From an uncultured Bryobacterales bacterium (GTDB lineage: Bacteria; Acidobacteriota; Terriglobia; Bryobacterales; UBA6623), in contig CATOTH010000002.1 in assembly GCA_951813065.1 (NCBI GenBank), forward strand, positions 558,001-622,000: a stretch of DNA of 64,000 bases, read 5' to 3'. Positions 10,101 through 17,891 of this stretch are shown here, one piece after another. Position 1 is the first letter of the stretch, and each line of letters opens with the position of its first letter. The notes beneath the pieces were generated by a model. The model was not told the DNA's origin. It was given only the letters and a program-made list of their open reading frames with translations, and did no database searches. The position numbers were made by a program, and so were the translations under genes.

Positions 10101-10373
10101 CAGCGTTCGGCGAGGCGGTATGCTCCGCAGATCCAGCTGTATGCGGCCGGGCTCGCAAGGTCGTCGAGGCCGGCGAGTCGCGCCGTGCTGTTCTATCTGC
10201 GGCCGGGAGAGGCAATTGACATTGACATCGGCGAGCGAGCGCTCGAACGGGCTCGCGAGCTTGTCGGAGCGTTCTTCGACGCGCAGGCGAGCCAGTCGTA
10301 CCCGCTTCGGACTGGCAGGCATTGCCTGCGCTGCCCGCACTATCGCGGCGACTGCCCCGCTGATTTGTCTTGA
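7104..10373 (+). CDS. addA: AddA-type UvrD-like helicase/nuclease
   Basis: Motor and nuclease subunit of the AddAB recombination enzyme. UvrD/Rep superfamily 1 motifs are complete: AGPGSGKTR (Walker A), ITFTEKAALEM, VLIDEFQDTNPLQ (motif II), VGDINQSIYGFR (III), ENFRSRPEIL (IV), TMHAAKGLEFPVVVLA (V) and RLFYVAQTRAEEHLVLS (VI). The C-terminal nuclease carries EFGELVHRHL, GTIDLLFEE and VLVDYKTDR, so it appears active, and the protein ends with a cysteine-containing CLRCPHYRGDC segment. I chose the GTG at 7104 (VQLTADQTRAV) because it follows AGGGAAGG and overlaps the addB stop by ten bases. An upstream in-frame ATG at 7044 lies deep inside addB. The product has 1089 residues. Confidence 0.9.
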   Translation: MQLTADQTRAVRSWQRGDICVVAGPGSGKTRVLVERIRWLILDRDVVPERILAITFTEKAALEMRSRLVGDATASREDRIKFQAAQISTIDAFCNRLLRENVLEAGVDPGFELLDETASRDLLHGVIEQALEAEFARGGAPLRAFLAAYAPGSSGQVRGDAFGLRDDLAALVRRIRSYGCDPFLAEPSNPGAELAAALEALAAAKGSAELAGLARRFGAASEPAERAALIAEIELETKPIRKAGKLKGMVSEIKDVLLPACRAAAVSESNQVPRKWLLQAVRRTLRGFDAAKRAAGRMDFDDVLAKAGDLLGSGTRPAPRFEHVLIDEFQDTNPLQVRLVERLLGAHGENRPVRFVVGDINQSIYGFRHADQNVFRAFREGVEKRGGEVIRLTENFRSRPEILSMVRVLLPGGRDSGVERHSLQGIYRFPPKDRPSCEVQVVSAGGDAAPEWEAAWISSRLHALRRELRLADRRAEPGRTRPLQWGDVAILVRTHLRAALLASALRRHGVPCDLGAGRNLFQSPEVVELAAFLRVLRNPRDEISLAAVFKSPFCGVDDAVLLRLKMQYSNLADCVSGPVPAGGIDAASVARLENISKLVHRCRADRAIVSVRSLLARAVSACGYRSYLAHGTDGSQALANLDRLLDWIGRREEQGEVGLDAVSAALDRALEARPVQSESPDRGAGDGESVAILTMHAAKGLEFPVVVLASLQSGSRGTVPGLLFSDSSGLGARWREPFGPEPAPDAAYRAIAADIQERERQESDRLFYVAQTRAEEHLVLSAGFPAAPQKKNWAKLVFDRLGIGPRDAPSGEAEERSTGDARFVYRSVSSSPPGRLEGDGIQVAGPALVRPLPPSAQPDYLAAVTSVAMFAQCPRRYFLSRYLGLDETATAPRPDDPAADEPASLRDGTDASEFGELVHRHLAGELAEATPAVRRLADRFRAHELGKRVERATRVDREMSLVFAVDGSLLRGTIDLLFEEGGDRVLVDYKTDRVPVTGLQRSARRYAPQIQLYAAGLARSSRPASRAVLFYLRPGEAIDIDIGERALERARELVGAFFDAQASQSYPLRTGRHCLRCPHYRGDCPADLS

Positions 10374-10379
10374 GGGCCG

Positions 10380-12242
10380 CTAGCTCGCCAGACTCCGGGC
10401 CGCGTCGGCGATGTGGCGGGCCGAGATCTCGAACAGGTCCAGCAACTCGGCGGGCTTGCCGCTACGCGCGATGCCGCGCACGGCCAGCTGCCGGACTCGT
10501 GACCGCTCTTCCGCCAAGGCCGCGAGCACCGCGCTTCCGATCCCACCGTGAGCATAGTGGTCCTCCACCGTGACAATATTGCCTCCGCAATCGGCTGCGG
10601 CCTCGGCGAGCGTTTCCTTGTCGATCGGTTGGACGCTGAACAGATCGATCACGCGGGCTCGGATGCCTTCGCTCGCGAGTTGATCGGCTGCCTCCAGCGC
10701 CTCGTAGAGCGTGACCCCCGCTGCGACTATCGCTACGCGGTCCTCGGAACTACTGCGCAGCACCTTCGCCCTACCCGTCTCGAACACCTCGTCGCGCCCG
10801 TACAGGATCGCAGTCTTGGGGCGGCTCGTCCGGACATAGACCGGCCCGTCGATGCCGGCGGCGAGTTCGATCGCGCGCCAGGCGCTGGTCGCGTCGGTGG
10901 GATAGAACACGGTGTAGTTCGGTTCCGCGCAAGTCATTGCGAGGTCTTCGAGGCCCATCTGCGAGGCGCCGTCCTCGCCGATCGACACGCCGGCGTGCGT
11001 GCCGACTAGCTTGATGTTTGTCGAGCTGATGGCAGCCAGCCGCATGAAGTCGTAGCCCCGCGACAGGAAGCATGCGAAGCTCGCCGCGAAGGGGATCTTG
11101 CCTCGGCACGCCAGCCCCATCGCAACCCCCACGAGGTTCTGCTCCGCGATGTAGCACTGGAGCAGGCGGTCGGGATCGGCCTTGGCGATATCGGTCGTAA
11201 AGGTCGAGTTGCCGACATCGCCGTCGACTCCGAGGACGCGCTCGTCCACTCGGCTGAGCGCTTCGAGCGCGGCTCCGAACGCTTGCCGGGTCGCAACGGC
11301 CGGACCGCCGATCTCGTATGGCGGCGGGGCTGCCGTGCCACTCGGCGCCGGTGTCGAATTGGCTGGCGGTGGGAGGTTGGGCTGCCAGGCGAACGCGGCA
11401 CCCGTGAGCTCGGCTTGGAGCGCAGCGATCGTTTCGTCCTCCAGCTCGCCTGCCGGGATGGGCTTGCCGTGCCACCCGTCCTTGTCCTCGGCACACGGGA
11501 TGCCGCGCCCCTTGTACGTCTTTGCCAGGACGACAGTCGGCGTCTCGTTGGACGCACGGGCTGCCGAGTACGCCTGGACGAGGGCGCCGACATCGTGGCC
11601 GTCCACTACCAGCGTCTCCCATCCGAATGCTTCCCAGCGAGCCCTGTAGGCATCCATGTCGTGCCCGAGCATGGTCGGCGCGCTTTGTCCAAGGCGGTTC
11701 ACGTCCACGGTCGCAATCAGGTTCCCGAGCTTGTCGTTGGCCGCCATGGATGCCGCCTCCCATACGGACCCCTCGGCGATCTCTCCGTCGCCGAGCAGCA
11801 CCCAGATGCGCCGGTCGTTACCGTCGAGCTTGCAAGCGTGCGCCATGCCCACGCCCACGCTGAGGCCCTGGCCGAGCGAGCCGGTGGCGACGTCGACAAA
11901 CGGCAAGGTCGTGGGCGGATGTCCCTCGAGGTCTGAATCGATGCGCCGCAGACTGAACAATTCGCTCTCCTCGATGTAGCCGGCCTCGGCCCAGGCCGCG
12001 TACAGGACCGGCGCTGCGTGCCCCTTGGAAAGGATGAACACGTCGTTCGCCTCGCTGGCCGGATCCTGCGGGTCGTAGCGCATGGCGTCGAAGAACAGCG
12101 CGGCCATGATCTCGGCCGCCGAGGCGCAGGTCGTTGGATGGCCGCTGCCCGCCTTGCTCGTAGACTGCACGGAGTGGATCCGCATGCGGGTGGCTTTGTC
12201 CCGGAGGCCGGCGAGGTTGAGGTGTTCGAGTGCGACTGGCAT
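10380..12242 (-). CDS. tkt: transketolase
   Basis: Thiamine-diphosphate enzyme that transfers two-carbon ketol units in the non-oxidative pentose phosphate pathway. The N-terminal domain has GSGHPTT (substrate and phosphate-binding His) and the ThDP motif GDGEIAEGSVWEAA...VDVNRLGQ. The pyrimidine domain follows (VGVAMGLACRGKIPFAASFACF), then a C-terminal transketolase domain. From the ATG at 12242 (MPVALEHLN) the product has 620 residues. This is the shorter transketolase type also seen in animals and many acidobacteria, rather than the 660-residue enterobacterial form. The stop lies six bases from the convergent addA stop. Confidence 0.92.
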   Translation of the reverse strand: MPVALEHLNLAGLRDKATRMRIHSVQSTSKAGSGHPTTCASAAEIMAALFFDAMRYDPQDPASEANDVFILSKGHAAPVLYAAWAEAGYIEESELFSLRRIDSDLEGHPPTTLPFVDVATGSLGQGLSVGVGMAHACKLDGNDRRIWVLLGDGEIAEGSVWEAASMAANDKLGNLIATVDVNRLGQSAPTMLGHDMDAYRARWEAFGWETLVVDGHDVGALVQAYSAARASNETPTVVLAKTYKGRGIPCAEDKDGWHGKPIPAGELEDETIAALQAELTGAAFAWQPNLPPPANSTPAPSGTAAPPPYEIGGPAVATRQAFGAALEALSRVDERVLGVDGDVGNSTFTTDIAKADPDRLLQCYIAEQNLVGVAMGLACRGKIPFAASFACFLSRGYDFMRLAAISSTNIKLVGTHAGVSIGEDGASQMGLEDLAMTCAEPNYTVFYPTDATSAWRAIELAAGIDGPVYVRTSRPKTAILYGRDEVFETGRAKVLRSSSEDRVAIVAAGVTLYEALEAADQLASEGIRARVIDLFSVQPIDKETLAEAAADCGGNIVTVEDHYAHGGIGSAVLAALAEERSRVRQLAVRGIARSGKPAELLDLFEISARHIADAARSLAS

Positions 12243-12447
12243 TAGTTCGTGCTTGCGGTGCCTTTCTGAAGGGATGGCAACGCCGACTGCGCGCAAGCGT
12301 TGAATTCCCTACGGGGAACCCGGGCGGCGGCTTGGGCGCGTGGAAAGTCGGCCTGGACCGGCCCGGGACGCAAGTCCGCTTCCCAGCCAGCCTCAAGACC
12401 ATCATACCCGTCCCGGCCCCCTCGGACGGGGCGCGTGGAGGGCGGCC

Positions 12448-12453
12448 TATAGT
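12448..12453 (+). promoter_or_regulatory. -10-like hexamer before metX
   Basis: TATAGT matches the sigma-70 -10 consensus in five of six positions and sits 12 bases before the metX ATG. No convincing -35 is visible. If used, the mRNA leader would be only about six bases. Confidence 0.35.
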
Positions 12454-12465
12454 AGAAACAGCGCG

Positions 12466-13563
12466 ATGAGCGTTTCCACGACCGTTGCCCGATTCGACAC
12501 GCTCGCGCTCGATTGCGGGCAACGGCTGGCTCCCGTCCAGGTCGCGTACGAAACTTACGGAGAGCTCAATACCCAACGGTCAAACGCCATCCTGATCCTG
12601 CACGCCTTCTCCGGCGATGCGCATGCAGCCGGCATCAGCGCCGAGACCGGTAAACCGGGCTGGTGGGACAACATGATCGGCCCCGGTAAGGCCTTTGACA
12701 CGCGGTGCTATTACGTGATTTCGTCCAACGTCCTGGGCGGATGCAGCGGCACTACGGGGCCGAGTTCGATCGATCCGGGGACAGGAAGTCCCTACGGATC
12801 GAATTTTCCGCCGGTTTCGATTGCCGATATGGTGCGGCTGCAACAACTGCTGACGGAGTCCCTGGGCATCAGCAGGCTGCTGTGCGTCTCCGGGGGTTCG
12901 ATGGGTGGCATGCAGGCCCTGCAGTGGGCCGCTTCCTATCCGGACAAGGTCGCTTCGGTCATCCCGATCGCGACCACCCACCGCCACTCGGCCCAGCAGA
13001 TTGCGTTCAACGAGGTCGGCCGTCAGGCGATCCTCGCCGATCCCGATTTCAACCGTGGCGATTTCTACGGAGGCAAGTACCCCGAGCGTGGTCTCGCCGT
13101 GGCCCGGATGGTCGGCCACATCACCTACATGAGCGACGGCTCGATGCGCGAGAAGTTCGGCAGGCGGCGGCGCAAGTCCTCGGGAGAGAGTGACTTGTTC
13201 GAGGTCGAGTCCTACTTGCGATACCGTGGCGGGCAGTTTGTCAGCCGCTTCGACGCCAACTCCTATCTTGTGATCTCGCGGGCCATGGACACATTTGACA
13301 TGACCGCGGATTGCGAAACGCTCGAAGACTGCTTCACGCGGGGCGACACGCGATTCCTCGTGCTGAGTTTCACCTCGGACTGGCTCTACCCGAGCTACCA
13401 GTCCCAGGAGATCGTCAGGGCCCTACGCTCGCGGAATCGCGACGTCGCCTATATCGAGCTTGAATCGAACTATGGCCACGACGCGTTCCTGCTGGAAGCC
13501 GGCGAGCAGACCTCACTGATCAGAGGGTTCCTCGAGAACACGTTTCAACGCTTGGCTGCCTGA
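12466..13563 (+). CDS. metX: homoserine O-acetyltransferase
   Basis: Acetylates L-homoserine with acetyl-CoA at the entry to methionine biosynthesis (cytoplasmic alpha/beta hydrolase fold). The nucleophile elbow is [12 protein letters not shown], the catalytic Asp lies in FTSDWLYP and the His in [21 protein letters not shown] is also diagnostic. The ATG at 12466 ([10 protein letters not shown]) gives 365 residues, normal for MetX; the open frame extends upstream to 12340 but that part is unconserved. Whether it uses acetyl- or succinyl-CoA cannot be settled from motifs alone. No metW follows: the end overlaps the convergent tsaB gene by 19 bases. Confidence 0.92.
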   Translation: MSVSTTVARFDTLALDCGQRLAPVQVAYETYGELNTQRSNAILILHAFSGDAHAAGISAETGKPGWWDNMIGPGKAFDTRCYYVISSNVLGGCSGTTGPSSIDPGTGSPYGSNFPPVSIADMVRLQQLLTESLGISRLLCVSGGSMGGMQALQWAASYPDKVASVIPIATTHRHSAQQIAFNEVGRQAILADPDFNRGDFYGGKYPERGLAVARMVGHITYMSDGSMREKFGRRRRKSSGESDLFEVESYLRYRGGQFVSRFDANSYLVISRAMDTFDMTADCETLEDCFTRGDTRFLVLSFTSDWLYPSYQSQEIVRALRSRNRDVAYIELESNYGHDAFLLEAGEQTSLIRGFLENTFQRLAA

Positions 13564-14231
13564 GCCCACTTCGGGGGCGACGCGCTGGGTCGCCGTATGT
13601 AGTTCGCCTCGACTGATTCCGGCAGGCCGCTGCAACCGGACGCAATTTGCCCGGCGGCGATCAATGCGATCGCTCCGGCCACCGTGGGGGGTACCAGCAA
13701 GAAACGCCCGGCGCCGCCAGCCGGACCGGCCGGATCGAAGATCTGCGGCTCGTTGGTGACAAGATCCGCGTCGAAGTTCCTGATCTGCGGTTCCAGGCTG
13801 GTCCAGTCGCCCACGGTCTCGGGTGCGACCGGCTCCGCGTTCCGGTCATAGAAGCCCGCGAAGAGCTCGCCGCGACGCGCATCCAGCACGGGCACTCGGA
13901 CGGCGTCGGGCCGGGCCTCCGTCACGGCCTTCGCCAAGGCCCGCAAGCTTGACACTCCTACCAACGGACGGTTGTGGGCCTCGCTGAGCGCCTTGGCGGC
14001 GCTGAGGCCGATTCGTATCCCGGTGAAGGAGCCCGGGCCGGTCGCTGCCGCAAAAGCGTCGATTTCTGATAATGCGAGGTTGTGGCCGGCAAGTAACTCG
14101 CCGATCACCGCGAACAGCACCCTGTCGAAGCCCGGTGCCCGGCCCAGCGACAGCTCGCCGACAACGCCTCCTCCGCACAGCAAGGCAACGTCGCCCTCGC
14201 CACGAGCGGTATTAATGGCTAGGAGATTCAT
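13545..14231 (-). CDS. tsaB: tRNA threonylcarbamoyladenosine protein TsaB
   Basis: Non-catalytic partner of TsaD in making the t6A modification at position 37 of ANN-decoding tRNAs. It has the ASKHA N-terminal fold: [16 protein letters not shown], then the TsaB signature [20 protein letters not shown] and a middle segment [17 protein letters not shown]. At 228 residues it has the usual length. It begins 17 bases after the topA stop on the same strand, so topA-tsaB is a likely operon. Its 3-prime end overlaps the metX coding end on the opposite strand. Confidence 0.9.
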   Translation of the reverse strand: MNLLAINTARGEGDVALLCGGGVVGELSLGRAPGFDRVLFAVIGELLAGHNLALSEIDAFAAATGPGSFTGIRIGLSAAKALSEAHNRPLVGVSSLRALAKAVTEARPDAVRVPVLDARRGELFAGFYDRNAEPVAPETVGDWTSLEPQIRNFDADLVTNEPQIFDPAGPAGGAGRFLLVPPTVAGAIALIAAGQIASGCSGLPESVEANYIRRPSASPPKWAQAAKR

Positions 14232-14248
14232 GCGGGCGCGGGCCAGGG

Positions 14249-16936
14249 TCAGGACCGCTTCCTGCGCACGGGCCGCTTCTTGCCTCCGCCTTCCGCGATC
14301 CGGTCGGCGCGGGCCTGCAGCAGGTCCACAGCCTGATCGATCGTGACCTCCTCGGGTTTCACTGCCTTCGGTAGCGAGGCGTTGATTTCCCCGTCGGAGA
14401 CGTACGGGCCGTAGCGTCCCGACAGGACTCGCAGTTCCTTGCCCGTGAGCGGATGGTTGCCCAATGCCTTCAAGGGTTCGTTCCGCGCCGCCGTTCGGCG
14501 GGAAGGCTTTTCCTTCGACAGCAACTCGAGAGCCTCGTCCAGGGTGATATCAAGCGGGCTGGTCCCGGCGGGAATCGAACGGATCTCCTTTCCGCTGCGC
14601 ACGAACGGGCCGTACCGGCCGTTCGCTGCGACCACGTCCCCGCCTTGTTTCGGATCGGGGCCGAGAGCGCGCGGCAGCGAGAGCAGCTTGAGAGCTGTGC
14701 CGCAATCCAGAAACTCCGGATCCATGCCCTTCAGTAGCGAGGAGCGTTTCACCTCGGCCACTCCGTCCCCGTCGCCGAGCTGCACGAACGGCCCATAGCG
14801 ACCCTGCTTGAGATACACAGGCAGCGACGATTCCGGATCGATGCCGAGCGCGACCGGCGCCTTGTCGGCGACCGCTAGCATCTCGCAGGCTCTTTCCAGG
14901 TCCAGTTCGTCCGGCGCGAGGGCCTCGGGCACGCTGCAGCGGGACTCGCCATTGGAAAGAAACGGGCCGAAGCGCCCGATCCGAACCTCGACCTGGCGGC
15001 CCTTGGGGTCCCCTCCGATTGGCAGGCTGCACACCTTGCGAGGATCGATCCCGGATTCGCCGGACTTCACCAGCGCCTGCAACCCGCTGTGGCTGGCGTT
15101 CACCGAGGGTTTGTCTCCATTGCCCCGGTCGCCGTAGTAGAAGCGCTCGAGGTAGTCTAATCGCCCCAACTCCCCACGGGCGATCGCGTCAAGCTGGTCT
15201 TCGAGTTGCGCGGTGAACTTGTAGTCGGCCAACTGGGCGAAATGCGTTTCGAGCAGGCCGACGACAGCCATGGCCGTGAAGGTCGGCACCAGCGCTCCGC
15301 TCCGCTTGAACGCGTAGGCTCGGGATTGCACGAGGTCGACGATAGTTGCCCAAGTACTCGGCCGCCCAATGCCCAGCCGCTCCAACTCGCGGATCAAGTT
15401 GCCTTCGGTGAATCGTTGCGGAGGCTGCGTCCGGCGACCCGACGCCTCGGCGGATTCCAGTGTTACGCGGTCGCCTTCGAGCAACGTGGGCAACGGCCGC
15501 TTTGCCAACCTCGAACCAGCGCCGCCGGCGGTTGTCTCCTCGCCGCCACCGAAACGCACGGCATCGTCCGCAACCGCTGCGTAGGCCTTGAGAAAGCCAT
15601 CGAATTCAATCGTCCTGCCCGTCGCCCTGAATCGGGCATCGCCGACATCGACGAGCACGGTGGAGTCGGTGCCGCGGGCATCGCGCATCTGGCTTGCGAG
15701 CGTCCTGCGCCAGATCATCTCGTACAGCTTGGCGGCTTCCTCTCCTAGCCGGCTGCGGACTTCGCCGACGGCCCGGAACTGCCCGCCTGCCGGCCGTATT
15801 GCTTCGTGGGCCTCTTGCGCGTTCTTGACTTGGTTGCGGTAGTAGCGCACCGATTCCGACAGGAAGCCCTCGCCGAAACGCTCGACGATCATCGCGCGGG
15901 CCGCAGACTTGGCTTCGTCGGAGAGCACGGTCGAATCCGTGCGCATGTAGGTGATAAAGCCGTTCTCGTAGAGCTGCTGGGCGACGCGCATGGTATGCCG
16001 CGCCTGAAAGCGCAGCTTGCTGTTGGCATCCTGCTGCAGCGTGCTGGTAACGTACGGCGCTTGGGGCGACGTCACGAAACCCTTTTCCTCGACGGAGGTG
16101 ACCTTGGCCTCAGACGCGCGGACGGCCTCCTCGATCCGTTTCGCCGTTACCTCGTCAAGCAGGATCTGGGCGTCGGCCTTCTTGGTGCCGGTCTTGACCG
16201 CGCCCGTGTTCGGGTCGAAATCCTTCGCCGTGACAACCCGCTTGCCGTCCACCTGGACCAAGTCTGCTTCGAACGCTTCCCCGTCCTTGGCGAACAGCGC
16301 CTTCAAGCCCCAATAGCTCGCCCGCGTAAACCGGATCCGGGACCGCTCGCGTTCGACCAGTAGGCGGACGGCGACGCTCTGGACCCGACCCGCGCTAAGC
16401 CGCGGCAGCATCTTCTTCCAGAGCAAAGGGCTGACTTCGTAGCCGAACAGCCGGTCCACGATGCGCCGCGTCTCCTGTGCCTTGACGAGGTCGTGGTTGA
16501 TTCCCCGCGGCGAATCCAGGGACTTGCGGATCGCGTCGCGCGTGATTTCGTGGAACACCAGACGCTCGAACGGCACTTTCGGTCCGAGTTCTTCCAGGAG
16601 ATGCCAGCTGATGGACTCGCCCTCGCGGTCCTCGTCCGTCGCGAAGAAAATCCGATCGGCCTTCTTCACCTCCGTGCGAATTTCGCGCAAGAGGTCCTTC
16701 TTGTCCTTGGGAACGACATAGACCGGCTTGAAGTCGTCCTCTATGTTCACGCCCAGGCGCGCCCATGGCTGCTTCTTGAGCTTCGCGGGAATATCCTGCG
16801 CGCTGTTCGGTAGGTCCCGGACATGGCCGACCGAAGCCTTGACGACAAAGCCCTCGGGCAGGAATCCCGCGATCGTGCGCGCCTTGGTTGGCGATTCGAC
16901 GATCACCAAGGCGCGGGGTGAGGATGGCTCCGCCAT
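14249..16936 (-). CDS. topA: DNA topoisomerase I
   Basis: Type IA topoisomerase that relaxes negative supercoils. The Toprim domain has LVIVESPTKARTI and FATDEDREGESISWHL, and the active-site Tyr lies in GFITYMRTDSTVLSDEA. HEITRDAIRKSL, RRIVDRLFGYEVSPLLWKK and SAGRVQSVAVRL are also typical. The C terminus lacks Cys4 zinc fingers. It has instead four TopA C-terminal repeats, each with a G-R-x-G-P-[FY] core (GRFGPFLSNG, GRYGPFVQLG, GRYGPFVRSG, GRYGPYVSDG), followed by a basic tail. Length is 895 residues. It leads a probable operon with tsaB. Confidence 0.96.
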   Translation of the reverse strand: MAEPSSPRALVIVESPTKARTIAGFLPEGFVVKASVGHVRDLPNSAQDIPAKLKKQPWARLGVNIEDDFKPVYVVPKDKKDLLREIRTEVKKADRIFFATDEDREGESISWHLLEELGPKVPFERLVFHEITRDAIRKSLDSPRGINHDLVKAQETRRIVDRLFGYEVSPLLWKKMLPRLSAGRVQSVAVRLLVERERSRIRFTRASYWGLKALFAKDGEAFEADLVQVDGKRVVTAKDFDPNTGAVKTGTKKADAQILLDEVTAKRIEEAVRASEAKVTSVEEKGFVTSPQAPYVTSTLQQDANSKLRFQARHTMRVAQQLYENGFITYMRTDSTVLSDEAKSAARAMIVERFGEGFLSESVRYYRNQVKNAQEAHEAIRPAGGQFRAVGEVRSRLGEEAAKLYEMIWRRTLASQMRDARGTDSTVLVDVGDARFRATGRTIEFDGFLKAYAAVADDAVRFGGGEETTAGGAGSRLAKRPLPTLLEGDRVTLESAEASGRRTQPPQRFTEGNLIRELERLGIGRPSTWATIVDLVQSRAYAFKRSGALVPTFTAMAVVGLLETHFAQLADYKFTAQLEDQLDAIARGELGRLDYLERFYYGDRGNGDKPSVNASHSGLQALVKSGESGIDPRKVCSLPIGGDPKGRQVEVRIGRFGPFLSNGESRCSVPEALAPDELDLERACEMLAVADKAPVALGIDPESSLPVYLKQGRYGPFVQLGDGDGVAEVKRSSLLKGMDPEFLDCGTALKLLSLPRALGPDPKQGGDVVAANGRYGPFVRSGKEIRSIPAGTSPLDITLDEALELLSKEKPSRRTAARNEPLKALGNHPLTGKELRVLSGRYGPYVSDGEINASLPKAVKPEEVTIDQAVDLLQARADRIAEGGGKKRPVRRKRS

Positions 16937-16951
16937 GGGGTTGCTCTATCT

Positions 16952-16957
16952 TCTATA
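16952..16957 (-). promoter_or_regulatory. -10-like hexamer before topA
   Basis: On the minus strand TATAGA lies 15 bases before the topA ATG. No matching -35 element is evident. It fits the short-leader pattern seen at several other genes here. Confidence 0.25.
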
Positions 16958-17030
16958 GCACTTGCCGGAAGCGTACGTGGATGCCGTCTGAACCCGGCGC
17001 CAATTCCTGCGCGGATCCCTTGGGCGTTGT

Positions 17031-17624
17031 CTACTGGTGCGCGCCGACCTCGTACATGTAGATTGGTTGCCCCGCGCCGCTTACTTCGACGGTCGCGCTC
17101 TTGACCGGGTTCCATCCGGGAATCTCCCACTTGTAGCATGCAATGCGCGTGCCGGGCCGCAATTCCTCGAGCAGTTTCGGCTTCAGCCGTCGGTTCGCGG
17201 ACGTCATCAGGAACAGGGTCACGACGGAAGCCGGGGACAGGTCCGCCTCAAAGATGTCCTGTTCCACGATCTTGACGCGGTCCTCGACGTTGGCCGCCCC
17301 GATCGCGAGCCTCGCGTCAACCACCAGGTCGTGATTGATTTCGAGTCCCACCCCGCGCGCCCCGTGGGCCTTGGCCGCGCGGACCAGGATGCGGCCGTCG
17401 CCCGAGCCGAGATCGTACACCATGTCGTGTTCTGTGACCTGCACGAGATCGAGCATCCTGTCGACAACGTGCCAAGGTGTCGGCACGTAGGGCGCGACGC
17501 TCCGGGGGTCCACGAGCGGAGCCCGGCCCTGCGCCTCCGCGCTGTTCGCGCCGACCGTGGCGACGGCCAGGCCTGCGAGCGCCAAGCAAATTCGAATTTG
17601 CACCCCAAGGTTCATTGGCTGCAT
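17031..17624 (-). CDS. exported class I SAM-dependent methyltransferase
   Basis: A small methyltransferase (197 residues from the ATG at 17624; 194 from the ATG at 17615). It begins with a signal-peptide-like stretch: IRICLALAGLAVATVGANSAEAQG has a basic start, a hydrophobic core and a cleavable A-x-A site. The mature part has the Rossmann motif I VYDLGSGDGRILVRAA, the acidic motif GVGLEIN and VEQDIFEADL. No recognition domain is present, so the acceptor is unknown. The family resembles small class I enzymes that methylate membrane or small molecules. A periplasmic location would be odd because SAM is cytoplasmic. It lies upstream of topA on the same strand with a 94-base gap. Confidence 0.7.
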   Translation of the reverse strand: MQPMNLGVQIRICLALAGLAVATVGANSAEAQGRAPLVDPRSVAPYVPTPWHVVDRMLDLVQVTEHDMVYDLGSGDGRILVRAAKAHGARGVGLEINHDLVVDARLAIGAANVEDRVKIVEQDIFEADLSPASVVTLFLMTSANRRLKPKLLEELRPGTRIACYKWEIPGWNPVKSATVEVSGAGQPIYMYEVGAHQ

Positions 17625-17741
17625 GCGAGCATCCCCATTACCCACAGTTACTATAACCCCGCCGCGAGCGTTTTCTTCGGATGGCGTGCGATTCAGTGCG
17701 TTCAGGCGCATTTCCGGCCCAATCATCGAAACCACCTGCAA

Positions 17742-17891
17742 AGACGGTTCGTCTAGGAAAGCGTGCGAAAGAATCGACCAGTCTCCGCAGCGCCGGGACG
17801 TGGGTTGCGCCGCTATTAGAATGATGTATCATGAACCCGGGCTGCTAGGAAGAATTCTAGTGCGCCACGCATACGAATCAGGGGGCGAATC
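17742..17891. promoter_or_regulatory. divergent intergenic region
   Basis: Lies between the methyltransferase (its upstream sequence really extends from 17625) and the DUF1549 gene. TAGAAT at 17817-17822 is a plausible plus-strand -10, and TATAGT read on the minus strand at 17650-17655 is one for the methyltransferase. No operator repeats were found. Confidence 0.25.
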
